Shown: positions 1-7,154, numbered from the stretch's first letter. The stretch is DNA of 19,237 bases from an uncultured Flavonifractor sp. (GCA_910585415.1 CAJUDT010000046.1:1-19237), one strand, 5' to 3'. Numbers and translations: made by a program. Notes: a model not told the origin generated them from the sequence alone.

Positions 1-1001
1 TTGGCCCGGCGGAGCACGTCGTCCTTCAGGTCCAGCTTGTCCACCTGCTCCTGACTCTTGCCCTCCCGAAGATACTTCTCCTTGAGCAGCTGGGTGGTGT
101 TCAGCCACAGGGCCCCGTCCTTCTCATAGGTCCAGCCCTTGTCCTCCAGCAGACCCACGGTTTCCTCCACGTAGCCGCTGTTGTGCAAGGTGGATTCCAG
201 GAACCATTCATCGTATTCAATCTGATACCGGCGCAGATCCTCCTGCATTTTGGGGATGTTCCGCTTCAGGCCGAACTGGGCCATTGCCTCCTGGCGCTCG
301 TCCTCGGGCCGGTCCTTCCAGCCGGGACCCTCCTGCTCCAGAAAGGCCTGCGCCAGCTCCTTGATGTCGTCCCCGTGGTATCCGTCCTCGGGGAAAGGCA
401 CGGCTTCCTCTCCCAATACCAGCTGCATGTATCGGGCCTCGATGGAGACGGCGAATTTATGAATCTGATTTCCGGCGTCGTTGACGTAAAATTCCCGCCA
501 GACCTGGTAACCGGCCCGCTCCAGCACACTGGCCAGGGCGTCTCCCAGCACGCCTCCCCGGGCGTTGCCGATGTGCATGGGCCCGGTGGGGTTGGCGGAG
601 ACGAACTCCACCATGACCTTCTCCCCCCTGCCCTCGGACACCGCGCCGTACTGCTGCCCCTCGGCCTGGATATCGGCCAGCACCTGACCATACCACTTGC
701 TGCCCAGGGTGAAGTTCAAAAACCCCGGCCCGGCAATCTCCACCTTGTCAAAGAAGGAGCCGGACAGCTCCAAATGGTCCGCCAAAATCTGGGCGATGGC
801 CCTGGGGGCCATATGGAGGGACTTGGCGCCGGCCATAGCGAAGGAGGAAGCGTAGTCCCCGTGGGCGGCGTCCTTGGGAATCTCCACGGTGGCCTTGACC
901 TGGGCCCCGGCGGGCAGGAGGCCCTTTCCGGCGGCGGACGCATACGCGGCCTGGGTGAGGCTGTGGACCTGCTCCTTGGCCGCCTGGATCAAATTGGACA
1001 T
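1..1001 (-). CDS. argS: Arginyl-tRNA synthetase, N-terminal part (runs off the left edge)
   Basis: Class I aminoacyl-tRNA synthetase that charges tRNA(Arg) with arginine in the cytoplasm. The first 333 codons are visible; the family is usually about 550-580 residues, so the C-terminal third or more lies outside the window. The N-terminal Arg-tRNA-synthetase domain occupies roughly residues 1-110. It is followed by the catalytic-domain signature SANPTGPMHIGNA at residues 135-147, which holds the class I HIGH motif (HIGN here) in its ArgRS-typical context. The start ATG at 1001-999 is preceded by AAAGGA at a rather long distance (about 13 bases). It lies 38 bases after the ywiB stop, so the two genes are probably cotranscribed, as is known for ywiB-argS in Bacillus subtilis. 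The KMSKS-like motif and anticodon-binding domain would be off the window and cannot be checked. Confidence 0.96.
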   Translation of the reverse strand, partial: MSNLIQAAKEQVHSLTQAAYASAAGKGLLPAGAQVKATVEIPKDAAHGDYASSFAMAGAKSLHMAPRAIAQILADHLELSGSFFDKVEIAGPGFLNFTLGSKWYGQVLADIQAEGQQYGAVSEGRGEKVMVEFVSANPTGPMHIGNARGGVLGDALASVLERAGYQVWREFYVNDAGNQIHKFAVSIEARYMQLVLGEEAVPFPEDGYHGDDIKELAQAFLEQEGPGWKDRPEDERQEAMAQFGLKRNIPKMQEDLRRYQIEYDEWFLESTLHNSGYVEETVGLLEDKGWTYEKDGALWLNTTQLLKEKYLREGKSQEQVDKLDLKDDVLRRA

Positions 1002-1028
1002 GACGAATCACCGTTCCTTTCATCAATG

Positions 1029-1066
1029 GCCCGTCTCCCTCAGGACTGGGGGAGGGCGGGCTTTTT
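1029..1066 (+). terminator. Hairpin plus T-run facing away from argS (terminator on the plus strand)
   Basis: GCCCGTCTCCC (1029-1039) can pair with GGGAGGGCGGGC (1050-1061), with one G-U pair and one bulged G. TTTTT follows at 1062-1066. Read on the plus strand this has the form of an intrinsic terminator, although no plus-strand gene precedes it. On the minus strand, where ywiB-argS is transcribed, there is no U-run after the stem, so it should not stop the operon. It overlaps the last codons and stop of ywiB. It may limit antisense transcription or be coincidental. Confidence 0.35.
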
Positions 1067-1483
1067 CCGGACCTGAATGCGGAAGAGGCTCTCACCTGCC
1101 GCCGCGTGGTCAATCTCGATGGCGTAATCCACCTCGATTTTCCCGCCGGTGGGGTCCAGGCAGGTCTGCATTTTTTTGGTGCGCACGGCCACGGAGAGCG
1201 CGCCATAGGGCGTATCGTAGAGGGCCAGATGCTGGCGGCCCTCCTGAAAGACCATTTGGGAGTTGAACTCCCCCACCCGCAGGAGCGTCACCCGCTTGGG
1301 CTCGATTTGGAAGGTGGTCAGGGTCCCCCCCAGACCGGTCAGCTCACTCTCCTGATAGCTCAGGGTATAGCACCCAACGTCCTCCTGGTCAAAGCGGCCC
1401 TCGGTCACCAGCTCTATGGCGTCGCTGTCCATCCCGATATAGGACTGCATTCCTTTGATGGAAATGATAACATTATTTTCCAC
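1040..1483 (-). CDS. ywiB: DUF1934 beta-barrel protein, YwiB family
   Basis: Small cytoplasmic protein of 147 residues that matches the DUF1934 (YwiB) family in length, in the N-terminal pattern VIISIKGMQ followed by an acidic strand-rich region, and in the central segment with GGTLTTFQIEPKRVTLLRVGE. The family folds as a calycin-like beta-barrel and has no established biochemical function. Its position directly before argS is the conserved arrangement in Bacillus and many other Firmicutes. I chose the GTG start (1483-1481) because GGAGGTG lies 8 bases upstream. A good promoter lies 50-80 bases upstream. No catalytic residues can be named. Confidence 0.88.
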   Translation of the reverse strand: MENNVIISIKGMQSYIGMDSDAIELVTEGRFDQEDVGCYTLSYQESELTGLGGTLTTFQIEPKRVTLLRVGEFNSQMVFQEGRQHLALYDTPYGALSVAVRTKKMQTCLDPTGGKIEVDYAIEIDHAAAGESLFRIQVRKKPALPQS

Positions 1484-1533
1484 AGCGGCGGCACCTCCGT
1501 TCTTGTTTTTAGGCTGTGGATGAAGCGCAAGCT

Positions 1534-1562
1534 ATTATACACATTCCAGCGGACATTGTAAA
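1534..1562 (-). promoter_or_regulatory. Sigma-A-type promoter of ywiB-argS
   Basis: On the minus strand TTTACA (1562-1557) and a perfect TATAAT (1539-1534) are separated by 17 bases. Transcription would start near 1527, about 45 bases before the ywiB ribosome-binding site. This is one of the cleanest promoters in the window and marks ywiB-argS as a unit separate from nrdG. Confidence 0.75.
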
Positions 1563-1590
1563 GAATTGTTTTTGTCCTCTTGACAGGCGC

Positions 1591-1620
1591 GACCGCCGCC
1601 CCGGCATGGGAGCGGCGGTC
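1591..1620 (-). terminator. GC-rich hairpin after nrdG, probable terminator
   Basis: GACCGCCGC (1591-1599) and GCGGCGGTC (1612-1620) form a perfect 9-bp stem, extendable by CCC/GGG around a one-base bulge. It lies 34 bases after the nrdG stop on the minus strand and before the ywiB promoter, where an operon end is expected. There is no U-run after the stem, so termination efficiency is uncertain. Confidence 0.45.
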
Positions 1621-1653
1621 AAAGGGATGATACGGAAAGCAGCCGGGGGCCGG

Positions 1654-2208
1654 TCAGTCCCCCCTCTGGGGACCCGAGCCCCGGTCCCGGTCCGGCAGAA
1701 GGGATACGACCCCGGTGCGGCGGGTGGCGTTCAAATCAATGAGCCGCTGGTTGGCGCTGCCCCGGAAGCGCAGGGAGATATCTTTCAATTCCTCCACATA
1801 CCGCCCGTCCACCAGCACATCCAAAAGGCTCAAAAGTTCCTCCGTCTCAGGGCAGCAGGGCCGGGCCTCCGGCGTGCGGAGTTCTTCATAGGTAAACCCG
1901 GTAAAGGCCCAGATGGTCTTTTGGGGGTACGCCTCCCGCACCCGGCGGAGGAAGGGGAGCAGGGCGGTCTGATTGGCGGGCTCAAAGGGCTCTCCCCCCA
2001 GAACGGTCAGGCCGTTGATATAATCGGGGGCCAGCAGCTCCAGCAGCTGTTCCTCAGTCTCCCCGGTGAAGGGGGAGCCATATTGGAAATCCCAAGTCTC
2101 CGGCTGGAAGCAGTGGGGGCACCGGTTGGTGCAGCCAGAGACGAAGAGGGTCACACGGACCCCCTCGCCGTTAGCTATGTCACAGTTTTTGATGCTGCCG
2201 TAATACAT
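1654..2208 (-). CDS. nrdG: Anaerobic ribonucleotide reductase activating protein (radical SAM)
   Basis: Activase of the class III ribonucleotide reductase. Using a [4Fe-4S] cluster and S-adenosylmethionine it makes the glycyl radical on NrdD. The 184 residues contain the radical SAM cluster motif CTNRCPHC with Cys26, Cys30 and Cys33 (CX3CX2C), preceded by the typical NrdG start MYYGSIKNCDIANGEGVR. A GGEP motif (VLGGEPFEPAN), characteristic of the radical SAM core, lies near residues 70-80. A LVDGRY segment typical of NrdG follows later. The last 15-20 residues, rich in Arg and Gly, look like a lineage-specific tail. The gene lies 28 bases after the exported WG-repeat gene and belongs to the same likely operon as nrdD. 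The start is preceded by GGGAAG. Confidence 0.95.
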   Translation of the reverse strand: MYYGSIKNCDIANGEGVRVTLFVSGCTNRCPHCFQPETWDFQYGSPFTGETEEQLLELLAPDYINGLTVLGGEPFEPANQTALLPFLRRVREAYPQKTIWAFTGFTYEELRTPEARPCCPETEELLSLLDVLVDGRYVEELKDISLRFRGSANQRLIDLNATRRTGVVSLLPDRDRGSGPQRGD

Positions 2209-2236
2209 ACTGATACTTCCCGTTCAAAAATCAGGT

Positions 2237-3910
2237 CTATGACCTCGCGGTCTGGATGAACACGCCCTGTTCGGCGCTCCAATCCACCGTAAAGCCCAGA
2301 GCGGCGCCCAGGTCGCGGAGCTTGTAGTAGGTGTAGCCGTCGCCGCTGTCATCGGTGAGGACAATGGCCTCCAGATTGGCGGCGGAGCCGTTCACCTTGG
2401 TCTCAGAGGTGGGGACCGTGTAAGCCCGATTGCCGGAGAACGGAGTGCTCATTTCGGAACCGTTTGCGGTGTAGGGCTGTCCGGTGACGATATTGACTGT
2501 ACCGTCCCAAGATACCTCAAATTGCGCGGCGGTGCCGTTGAGGGTGGCCGCCACATCGCGGAGCTTGATGTAGTTGGTGTCGTTGCCGTGGGCATCCTTC
2601 AAAGCGTACATCTGGAACTCCACCGCCTTGCCGTCCACGGTCACGGTCTGAGTGGAGGCATAGGCCAGCTTCTCGGGCTGCTCGGGCTGCTGGGGCTGCT
2701 GGGGCTGCTGGGGCTGAGAAGGCGGGGTGGAGCCGCCCTCGGTGACCTCGATCAGGTAGATGGCGGTGTTGGGGTAACCGTTGCTTTTCCACTTTCCGAC
2801 GGCCGCGCCCTGGTCGGCAGCCTCCCAGAAATCACTGACGTCGATATCCTCCCACTCCGCGGGGATCAGAACATTGCCCTTGCGGGTGATCAATCCCTCC
2901 TTGCCGCTGGTCCGAATGCGGAACGCGCCGTTCTGGAACCCCTCCTTCAAATCATTGGTAAAGGGATAGATGATGTTGCCGTTGGTATCCATGATACCAC
3001 ACATGCCGCCGCTGTTGGTGTCATAAAAGAAGGTGTTTCCCCCCAGGGGAATGACCGAGTTCGCCGTCACCCACATATTCTCGGGCAGCGGGGTCAGGCC
3101 GCTGTTCTGGTCCATGAGGTAATAGCCCTCGTCCTTGCGCGAGCGCACCACTGCCATCCCATAGTGGACATACTTGCTCACGACATCATAGGTATCCCGG
3201 GGCTCCTGCGCATCCGAAAACTCATAGGTCTTTCTCATCTCACGGGGAACGGTCATCACTTCATTCCCTCTGATATCGCAAAACGCACGATTCAGGGTAG
3301 GGTGCACATCAGGGGCAATGGTAGAGGGCATCGGCGTCAAGGCCAGACCCTCGCTGTAATGATAGATCTCATCCGAACGATACACAGAGTAAAGGATGGC
3401 GCCCGATTTGTCGATGACGTTGTAGTTGCCGCTCTCGTTCCGGATGACCGCCCGGCCGTCGTAAAAGTCTCCGGCATCGTGCAGGCCGCCGATGACCAGC
3501 TTGCCGGTTTTGTCCACAAAGCCCCAGCGCTGGGCCAATACGCTGGTGTCAAAATACCGGACCCGGCACAGGCCATCGTGGAAGTAGTAGATATCCCCAG
3601 CATAGGAGATGGAAAGATCGATCTTACCCACCTCGTTTCCGTTGATATCCAAAAGGCCAAACTGCTGGGAGTCCTTTTCCCTATAGAGGAACATCCGCTC
3701 GCCGGCAAAACGTACCATATCATACCTGGCCGGGTTGCCATCGGAACTGCGCTGGTACGCTTCATAGAACGGGATGTGCGTGATGGTGGCGGTAATGCCA
3801 TCCTGGGTATAGCTGGAGGGCGGGGTATCCGCCGCCAGGGCTGCCGTGGGCAGCATGGCAACAATCAAGACGAGGGTCAGAAAGCTGGTGATCATACGAT
3901 GTTTTTTCAT
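2237..3910 (-). CDS. Exported WG-repeat protein with C-terminal copper-amine-oxidase-like domain
   Basis: A 557-residue secreted protein of unknown role. Residues 1-26 are a signal peptide (KKHR, a hydrophobic core, then AALA before the predicted cleavage). Residues of about 70-390 carry WG-type repeats, seen as FGLLDINGNEVGKI, WGFVDKTGKLVIGG, CGIMDTNGNIIYPF and EGLITRKGNVLIPAEW. These resemble the KWGFID-G-IVIP units of WG proteins. A Pro/Gln linker (about 393-414) follows. Residues 415-557 contain two copies of the YIKLRD/YYKLRDLGAALGF pattern of the copper amine oxidase N-terminal-like domain, which is common in clostridial surface proteins and is not an enzyme. No catalytic site is evident. 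A role at the cell surface is inferred from the signal peptide. The gene sits between nrdD (46 bases) and nrdG (28 bases) in the same direction, with AAAGGAAAG before the start. It has no obvious link to nucleotide reduction. Confidence 0.85.
   Translation of the reverse strand: MKKHRMITSFLTLVLIVAMLPTAALAADTPPSSYTQDGITATITHIPFYEAYQRSSDGNPARYDMVRFAGERMFLYREKDSQQFGLLDINGNEVGKIDLSISYAGDIYYFHDGLCRVRYFDTSVLAQRWGFVDKTGKLVIGGLHDAGDFYDGRAVIRNESGNYNVIDKSGAILYSVYRSDEIYHYSEGLALTPMPSTIAPDVHPTLNRAFCDIRGNEVMTVPREMRKTYEFSDAQEPRDTYDVVSKYVHYGMAVVRSRKDEGYYLMDQNSGLTPLPENMWVTANSVIPLGGNTFFYDTNSGGMCGIMDTNGNIIYPFTNDLKEGFQNGAFRIRTSGKEGLITRKGNVLIPAEWEDIDVSDFWEAADQGAAVGKWKSNGYPNTAIYLIEVTEGGSTPPSQPQQPQQPQQPEQPEKLAYASTQTVTVDGKAVEFQMYALKDAHGNDTNYIKLRDVAATLNGTAAQFEVSWDGTVNIVTGQPYTANGSEMSTPFSGNRAYTVPTSETKVNGSAANLEAIVLTDDSGDGYTYYKLRDLGAALGFTVDWSAEQGVFIQTARS
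2674..2717 (-). repeat. 9-bp tandem repeat encoding the Pro/Gln linker
   Basis: About five direct copies of a 9-base unit (SGGGCTGCT on the plus strand, S being C or G) lie end to end. On the coding minus strand they encode the PQQ/PEQ triplets of the linker between the WG-repeat and amine-oxidase-like regions. Such an in-frame repeat can change length without breaking the gene. Confidence 0.75.
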
Positions 3911-3956
3911 GATTGCATAGTCTTTCCTTTATATGTTTGATGATGAATACATGCTT

Positions 3957-6134
3957 TTAGAGGTGCATCACACGGTCCCGAATCTCCTGGGTGCGGCCCT
4001 GGTTCCAGAATTGGGTCCCGATGTAACCGCAGGTCCGCCGGGCCACGTTCATCTTGTCCTGATTGGTGTTGCCGCAGCGGGGGCACCGCCAGACCAGCTT
4101 GCCGTTTTCCTCCACGATCTCGATTTCCCCGTCCCAGCCGCAGCACTGGCAATAGTCGCTCTTGGTGTTCAGCTCGGCGTAGATGATGTTGTCGTAGATG
4201 AACTTCATCACCTGAAGCACCGCCTCCAGATTGTCCTGCATGTCGGGGACCTCCACATAGCTGATGGCCCCGCCGGGGGAGAGGTGCTGGAACTGGGCCT
4301 CAAACTTGAGCTTGTCAAAGGCGTTGATATCCTCGGTCACATGGACGTGGTAGCTGTTGGTGATATACCCCTTGTCGGTGACGCCCTCGATGATTCCAAA
4401 GCGCCGCTGGAGGCATTTGGCAAACTTGTAGGTCGTGGACTCCAGGGGGGTGCCGTAGAGGCTGAAATCAATGTTGTGCTGGCTCTTCCACCGGCGGCAG
4501 GCGTCGTTCATGTGCTCCATGATGTGCAGGGCGAAGGGGGTGGCCCCGCTGTCGGTGTGGCTGCGGCCGGTCATGTATTTGACGCACTCATACAGCCCCG
4601 CGTACCCCAGGGAGATGGTGGAGTACCCGCCGTACAGGAGCTTATCAATGGTCTCCCCCTTCTTCAGCCGGGCGCAGGCCCCGTACTGCCACAGAATGGG
4701 GGCCACGTCGGAGGGGGTGCCCTTGAGCCGGTCATGCCGGCACATCAGCGCCCGGTGGCACAGCTCCAGCCGCTGGTCGAAAATCTCCCAGAACTTGTCC
4801 TGGTCGCCGCCGGAGCTCAGGGCCACGTCCACCAGATTGAGGGTGACCACCCCCTGATTGAAGCGCCCATAGTACTTGGCCTTCCCGGTTTCCGGGTCCA
4901 CGTAGGGGGTCAGGAAGGAGCGGCAGCCCATGCAGGTATAGCAGTGCCCCTCGCCGTTTTTGTCGATTTTCAGCTCCAGCATCTTCTTTTCAGAGATATA
5001 ATCGGGCACCATGCGCTTGGCGGTACACTTGGCGGCCAGGCGGGTCAGGTACCAGAAGGGGGAGTCCTCATGGACGTTGTCCTCCTCCAGCACGTAGATG
5101 AGCTTGGGGAACGCGGGGGTAATCCAGACTCCGTCCTCGTTCTTGACCCCCTGGTAGCGCTGCTCCAAAGTCTCCTCGATGATGAGGGCCAAATCCTTCC
5201 GCTCCTGCTCGTTCCTGGCCTCCCCCAGGTACATGAACACCGTGACGAAGGGGGCCTGTCCGTTGGTGGTCAGCAGGGTCAGCACCTGATATTGAATGGT
5301 CTGCACGCCCCGGCGGACCTCGTCCCGCAAGCGGCGCTCCACCAGCTCATGGAGCTGGCTCTGACTGGGCGCCGCCCCGATGAGGGCCATTTCCGCCTCT
5401 ACACTGCGGCGGATTTTCTCCCGGCTGACCTGCACAAAGGGGGCCAGATGGGCCAGGGAGATGGACTGCCCGCCGTACTGGTTGGAGGCCACCTGGGCGA
5501 TAATCTGCGTGGCGATGTTGCAGGCGGTGGAAAAGCTGTGGGGCCGCTCGATGAGGGTGCCGGTGATGACGGTGCCGTTTTGCAGCATGTCCTCCAGGTT
5601 GACCAGATCGCAGTTGTGCATATGCTGGGCATAATAATCGGTATCGTGGAAGTGGATTACCCCTTCCTGGTGGGCCTCCACGATATCGGCGGGAAGGAGC
5701 AGCCGCTCGCTGATATCCCGGGAGACCTCTCCGGCCATATAGTCCCGCTGGGTGGAGTTGACCACCGGGTTTTTGTTGGAGTTCTCCTGCTTGGCCTCTT
5801 CGTTGCAGCACTCAATGAGGCTGAGGATTTTCTTGTCGGTGGTGTTGCTCCGGCGGACCAGGGAGCGGATATACCGGTAGGTGATATAATTCTTGGCTAC
5901 CTCGAAAGCCCCATGGGCCATAATCTGATACTCCACCAAATCCTGAATTTCCTCCACAGAGGGGGCCCGCTCCAGCTTTTCACAGGCCAGGGCCACCGAC
6001 TCGGCAATGCGGGCGATCTGCACGGGGGTCATTCTCCCCCCCTCGTTGATGCTCTCATTGGCCTTGGTGATGGCCGAGACAATTTTGCTCAAATCAAAAT
6101 CCACTTCCGTACCGTTGCGCTTAATAACAGTCAT
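3957..6134 (-). CDS. nrdD: Anaerobic (class III) ribonucleoside-triphosphate reductase
   Basis: Glycyl-radical enzyme that reduces ribonucleoside triphosphates to deoxyribonucleotides without oxygen. I take the start at the ATG at 6134-6132, giving 725 residues. The protein then begins MTVIKRNGTEVDFDLSKIV, the normal start of the N-terminal ATP-cone (allosteric domain, about residues 1-95), and AGGGAAG stands just upstream. An open frame extending to 6221 would run through the candidate NrdR box and close to the promoter. The body carries family segments such as HFHDTDYY and the long catalytic barrel. The C-terminus has four zinc-binding cysteines (CQCC and CPRC) and ends with the glycyl-radical motif RTCGYIG about 20 residues before the end. 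The length matches the family (about 700-780). It is first in a likely operon with the WG-repeat gene and nrdG. Confidence 0.97.
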   Translation of the reverse strand: MTVIKRNGTEVDFDLSKIVSAITKANESINEGGRMTPVQIARIAESVALACEKLERAPSVEEIQDLVEYQIMAHGAFEVAKNYITYRYIRSLVRRSNTTDKKILSLIECCNEEAKQENSNKNPVVNSTQRDYMAGEVSRDISERLLLPADIVEAHQEGVIHFHDTDYYAQHMHNCDLVNLEDMLQNGTVITGTLIERPHSFSTACNIATQIIAQVASNQYGGQSISLAHLAPFVQVSREKIRRSVEAEMALIGAAPSQSQLHELVERRLRDEVRRGVQTIQYQVLTLLTTNGQAPFVTVFMYLGEARNEQERKDLALIIEETLEQRYQGVKNEDGVWITPAFPKLIYVLEEDNVHEDSPFWYLTRLAAKCTAKRMVPDYISEKKMLELKIDKNGEGHCYTCMGCRSFLTPYVDPETGKAKYYGRFNQGVVTLNLVDVALSSGGDQDKFWEIFDQRLELCHRALMCRHDRLKGTPSDVAPILWQYGACARLKKGETIDKLLYGGYSTISLGYAGLYECVKYMTGRSHTDSGATPFALHIMEHMNDACRRWKSQHNIDFSLYGTPLESTTYKFAKCLQRRFGIIEGVTDKGYITNSYHVHVTEDINAFDKLKFEAQFQHLSPGGAISYVEVPDMQDNLEAVLQVMKFIYDNIIYAELNTKSDYCQCCGWDGEIEIVEENGKLVWRCPRCGNTNQDKMNVARRTCGYIGTQFWNQGRTQEIRDRVMHL

Positions 6135-6216
6135 ACACTTCCCTGCACTTTCTTTCTTCACAGTTTGGATTCCTATCGCTTCATATGGTATATTTAGTAT
6201 TCCCTCACAAAGCGGG

Positions 6217-6230
6217 CACAAGATATAGAT
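6217..6230 (-). promoter_or_regulatory. Candidate NrdR box at the nrdD promoter
   Basis: The 14 bases CACAAGATATAGAT on the plus strand match the palindromic NrdR-box pattern CACTATATATAGTG at 10 of 14 positions. They lie just downstream of the nrdD -10 element, where a repressor would block transcription. NrdR is the usual regulator of nrd operons. A second, properly spaced box, which is normally expected, was not found, so this is tentative. Confidence 0.4.
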
Positions 6231-6243
6231 AGATGCAGACTCT

Positions 6244-6271
6244 ATTGTACAAGAATTTCTTTAATTGTCTA
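6244..6271 (-). promoter_or_regulatory. Sigma-A-type promoter of nrdD
   Basis: On the minus strand TAGACA (6271-6266) and TACAAT (6249-6244) are 16 bases apart. Transcription would begin near 6237 and give a leader of about 100 bases before the nrdD start at 6134. The site lies in the AT-rich part of the divergent nrdD/infC gap. Confidence 0.6.
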
Positions 6272-6376
6272 TGGGTATTTTGCACAGAAATCCGGCGGGA
6301 TTTTCTCCAAAACCGCCCAGCCCAAGGCGGCGCAGGCCCCCCGCGCCCCGCCGGACGCAATCCGCCAAAATAGGGG

Positions 6377-6405
6377 TTGACAACCGCCCGGCGGACTGAT
6401 ATACT
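6377..6405 (+). promoter_or_regulatory. Strong sigma-A-type promoter of infC-rpmI-rplT
   Basis: A consensus TTGACA (6377-6382) is followed after exactly 17 bases by TATACT (6400-6405). Transcription would start near 6412, leaving a leader of about 210 bases before infC. The match to consensus fits a highly expressed translation operon. Confidence 0.85.
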
Positions 6406-6411
6406 GTTTTG

Positions 6412-6623
6412 GAAAACAAAGCAGGAGCGGTGCCCCCGTCCTCACCTCCAGCCCTGGGCAAAGAGGTCAACAGGCTGTACAGACGCACGGAGCAGAAAGC
6501 GCGGTGCGGCTGTTTTGTTGTGACGCGGGTGCCGGTTCGGCAGCCGCGTTTTTGTGTGTTCGTGTTGAGGACCTGAGTCCCCGGTCCGTCCGGGGTCCGG
6601 CAGAGAATTGGAGGTGCTTTCGT
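6412..6623 (+). promoter_or_regulatory. Long structured leader of the infC operon (L20-type attenuator)
   Basis: This roughly 210-base stretch between promoter and infC has no convincing gene. It holds a strong terminator-like hairpin (6523-6553), an upstream segment GCGGCTG (6506-6512) able to pair with CAGCCGC (6541-6547) inside the terminator's 3' arm, and a hairpin CCCCGG/CCGGGG (6579-6584 with 6590-6595). It also has CACCTCCA (6443-6450), perfectly complementary to the infC Shine-Dalgarno region TGGAGGTG (6609-6616). In Bacillus subtilis ribosomal protein L20 is known to cause premature termination in the leader of the same operon. The equivalent role here is inferred from position and structure. 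Confidence 0.75.
6523..6553 (+). terminator. Attenuator terminator inside the infC leader
   Basis: ACGCGG (6523-6528) pairs with CCGCGT (6544-6549). Within it GCCG (6531-6534) pairs with CGGC (6538-6541) around a GTT loop, separated by small GT/AG internal loops. TTTTT occupies 6549-6553. This is a well-formed intrinsic terminator ahead of the first gene. Its 3' arm can instead pair with 6506-6512, so the two folds exclude each other. Confidence 0.7.
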
Positions 6624-7154
6624 ATCAGCAAACAGGGACATCAGATCAATGAGGATATCCGCGACAAGGAGGTCCGCCTGGTTTCCGAATCCGGCGAGCA
6701 GCTGGGCATTATGTCCGCCCGGGACGCGCTGGAGCGCGCCGTGGAGCAAAACCTGGACCTGGTAAAAATCTCGCCCACGGCGAAGCCCCCCGTGTGCAAG
6801 CTCATGGACTATGGCAAGTACAAGTTCGAGCAGACCAAACGGGAGAAAGAGGCCCGCAAGAACCAGCATGTGGTGGAAATCAAAGAGGTGCGCATGTCGC
6901 CGGGCATCGACGTGAATGACTTCAACGTCAAGCTCCGCAACGCGCAGAAGTTCCTGGCTGAGGGCAACCGGGTGAAGGTCACCGTCCGTTTCCGCGGCCG
7001 GGAGATGGCCCACACCGATATCGGCCGGGGCCTGCTGGTAAAGTTTGCCGAGCAGTGCGGCGAGGTAGCCACCCTGGACAAGGACCCCAAGCTGGACGGG
7101 AGGCATATGTCGATATTCCTCTCCCCCAAGGTCGCCAAGGAAGGGAAAAAGTGA
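6624..7154 (+). CDS. infC: Translation initiation factor IF-3, ATC start
   Basis: IF-3 binds the 30S subunit, prevents premature 50S joining and checks start-codon/initiator-tRNA pairing. Starting at ATC (6624) the protein has 176 residues, the normal family length, and begins ISKQGHQINEDIRDKEVRL as IF-3 proteins do. The N-terminal domain covers about residues 1-75. A lysine-rich helix with MDYGKYKFEQTKREKEARK follows. The C-terminal domain (about 85-170) contains KVTVRFRGREMAHTDIG. GGAGGTG lies 7 bases before the ATC. An in-frame GTG at 6504 also opens this frame, but the extra 40 residues would be encoded by the leader hairpins and are unlike IF-3. A non-canonical AUU/AUC/AUA start is the known self-regulatory device of infC. 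The gene is followed by rpmI and rplT. Confidence 0.95.
   Translation: MSKQGHQINEDIRDKEVRLVSESGEQLGIMSARDALERAVEQNLDLVKISPTAKPPVCKLMDYGKYKFEQTKREKEARKNQHVVEIKEVRMSPGIDVNDFNVKLRNAQKFLAEGNRVKVTVRFRGREMAHTDIGRGLLVKFAEQCGEVATLDKDPKLDGRHMSIFLSPKVAKEGKK

Noticed and set aside
183..1076. 297-codon plus-strand frame in the first kilobase
   Set aside because: It is antisense to argS, whose HIGH motif and N-terminal domain are plain on the minus strand.
3933..6197. 754-codon open frame on the plus strand opposite nrdD
   Set aside because: nrdD is unmistakable on the minus strand. The opposite frame has low-complexity Gly/Val/Leu composition, no ribosome-binding site and no motif.
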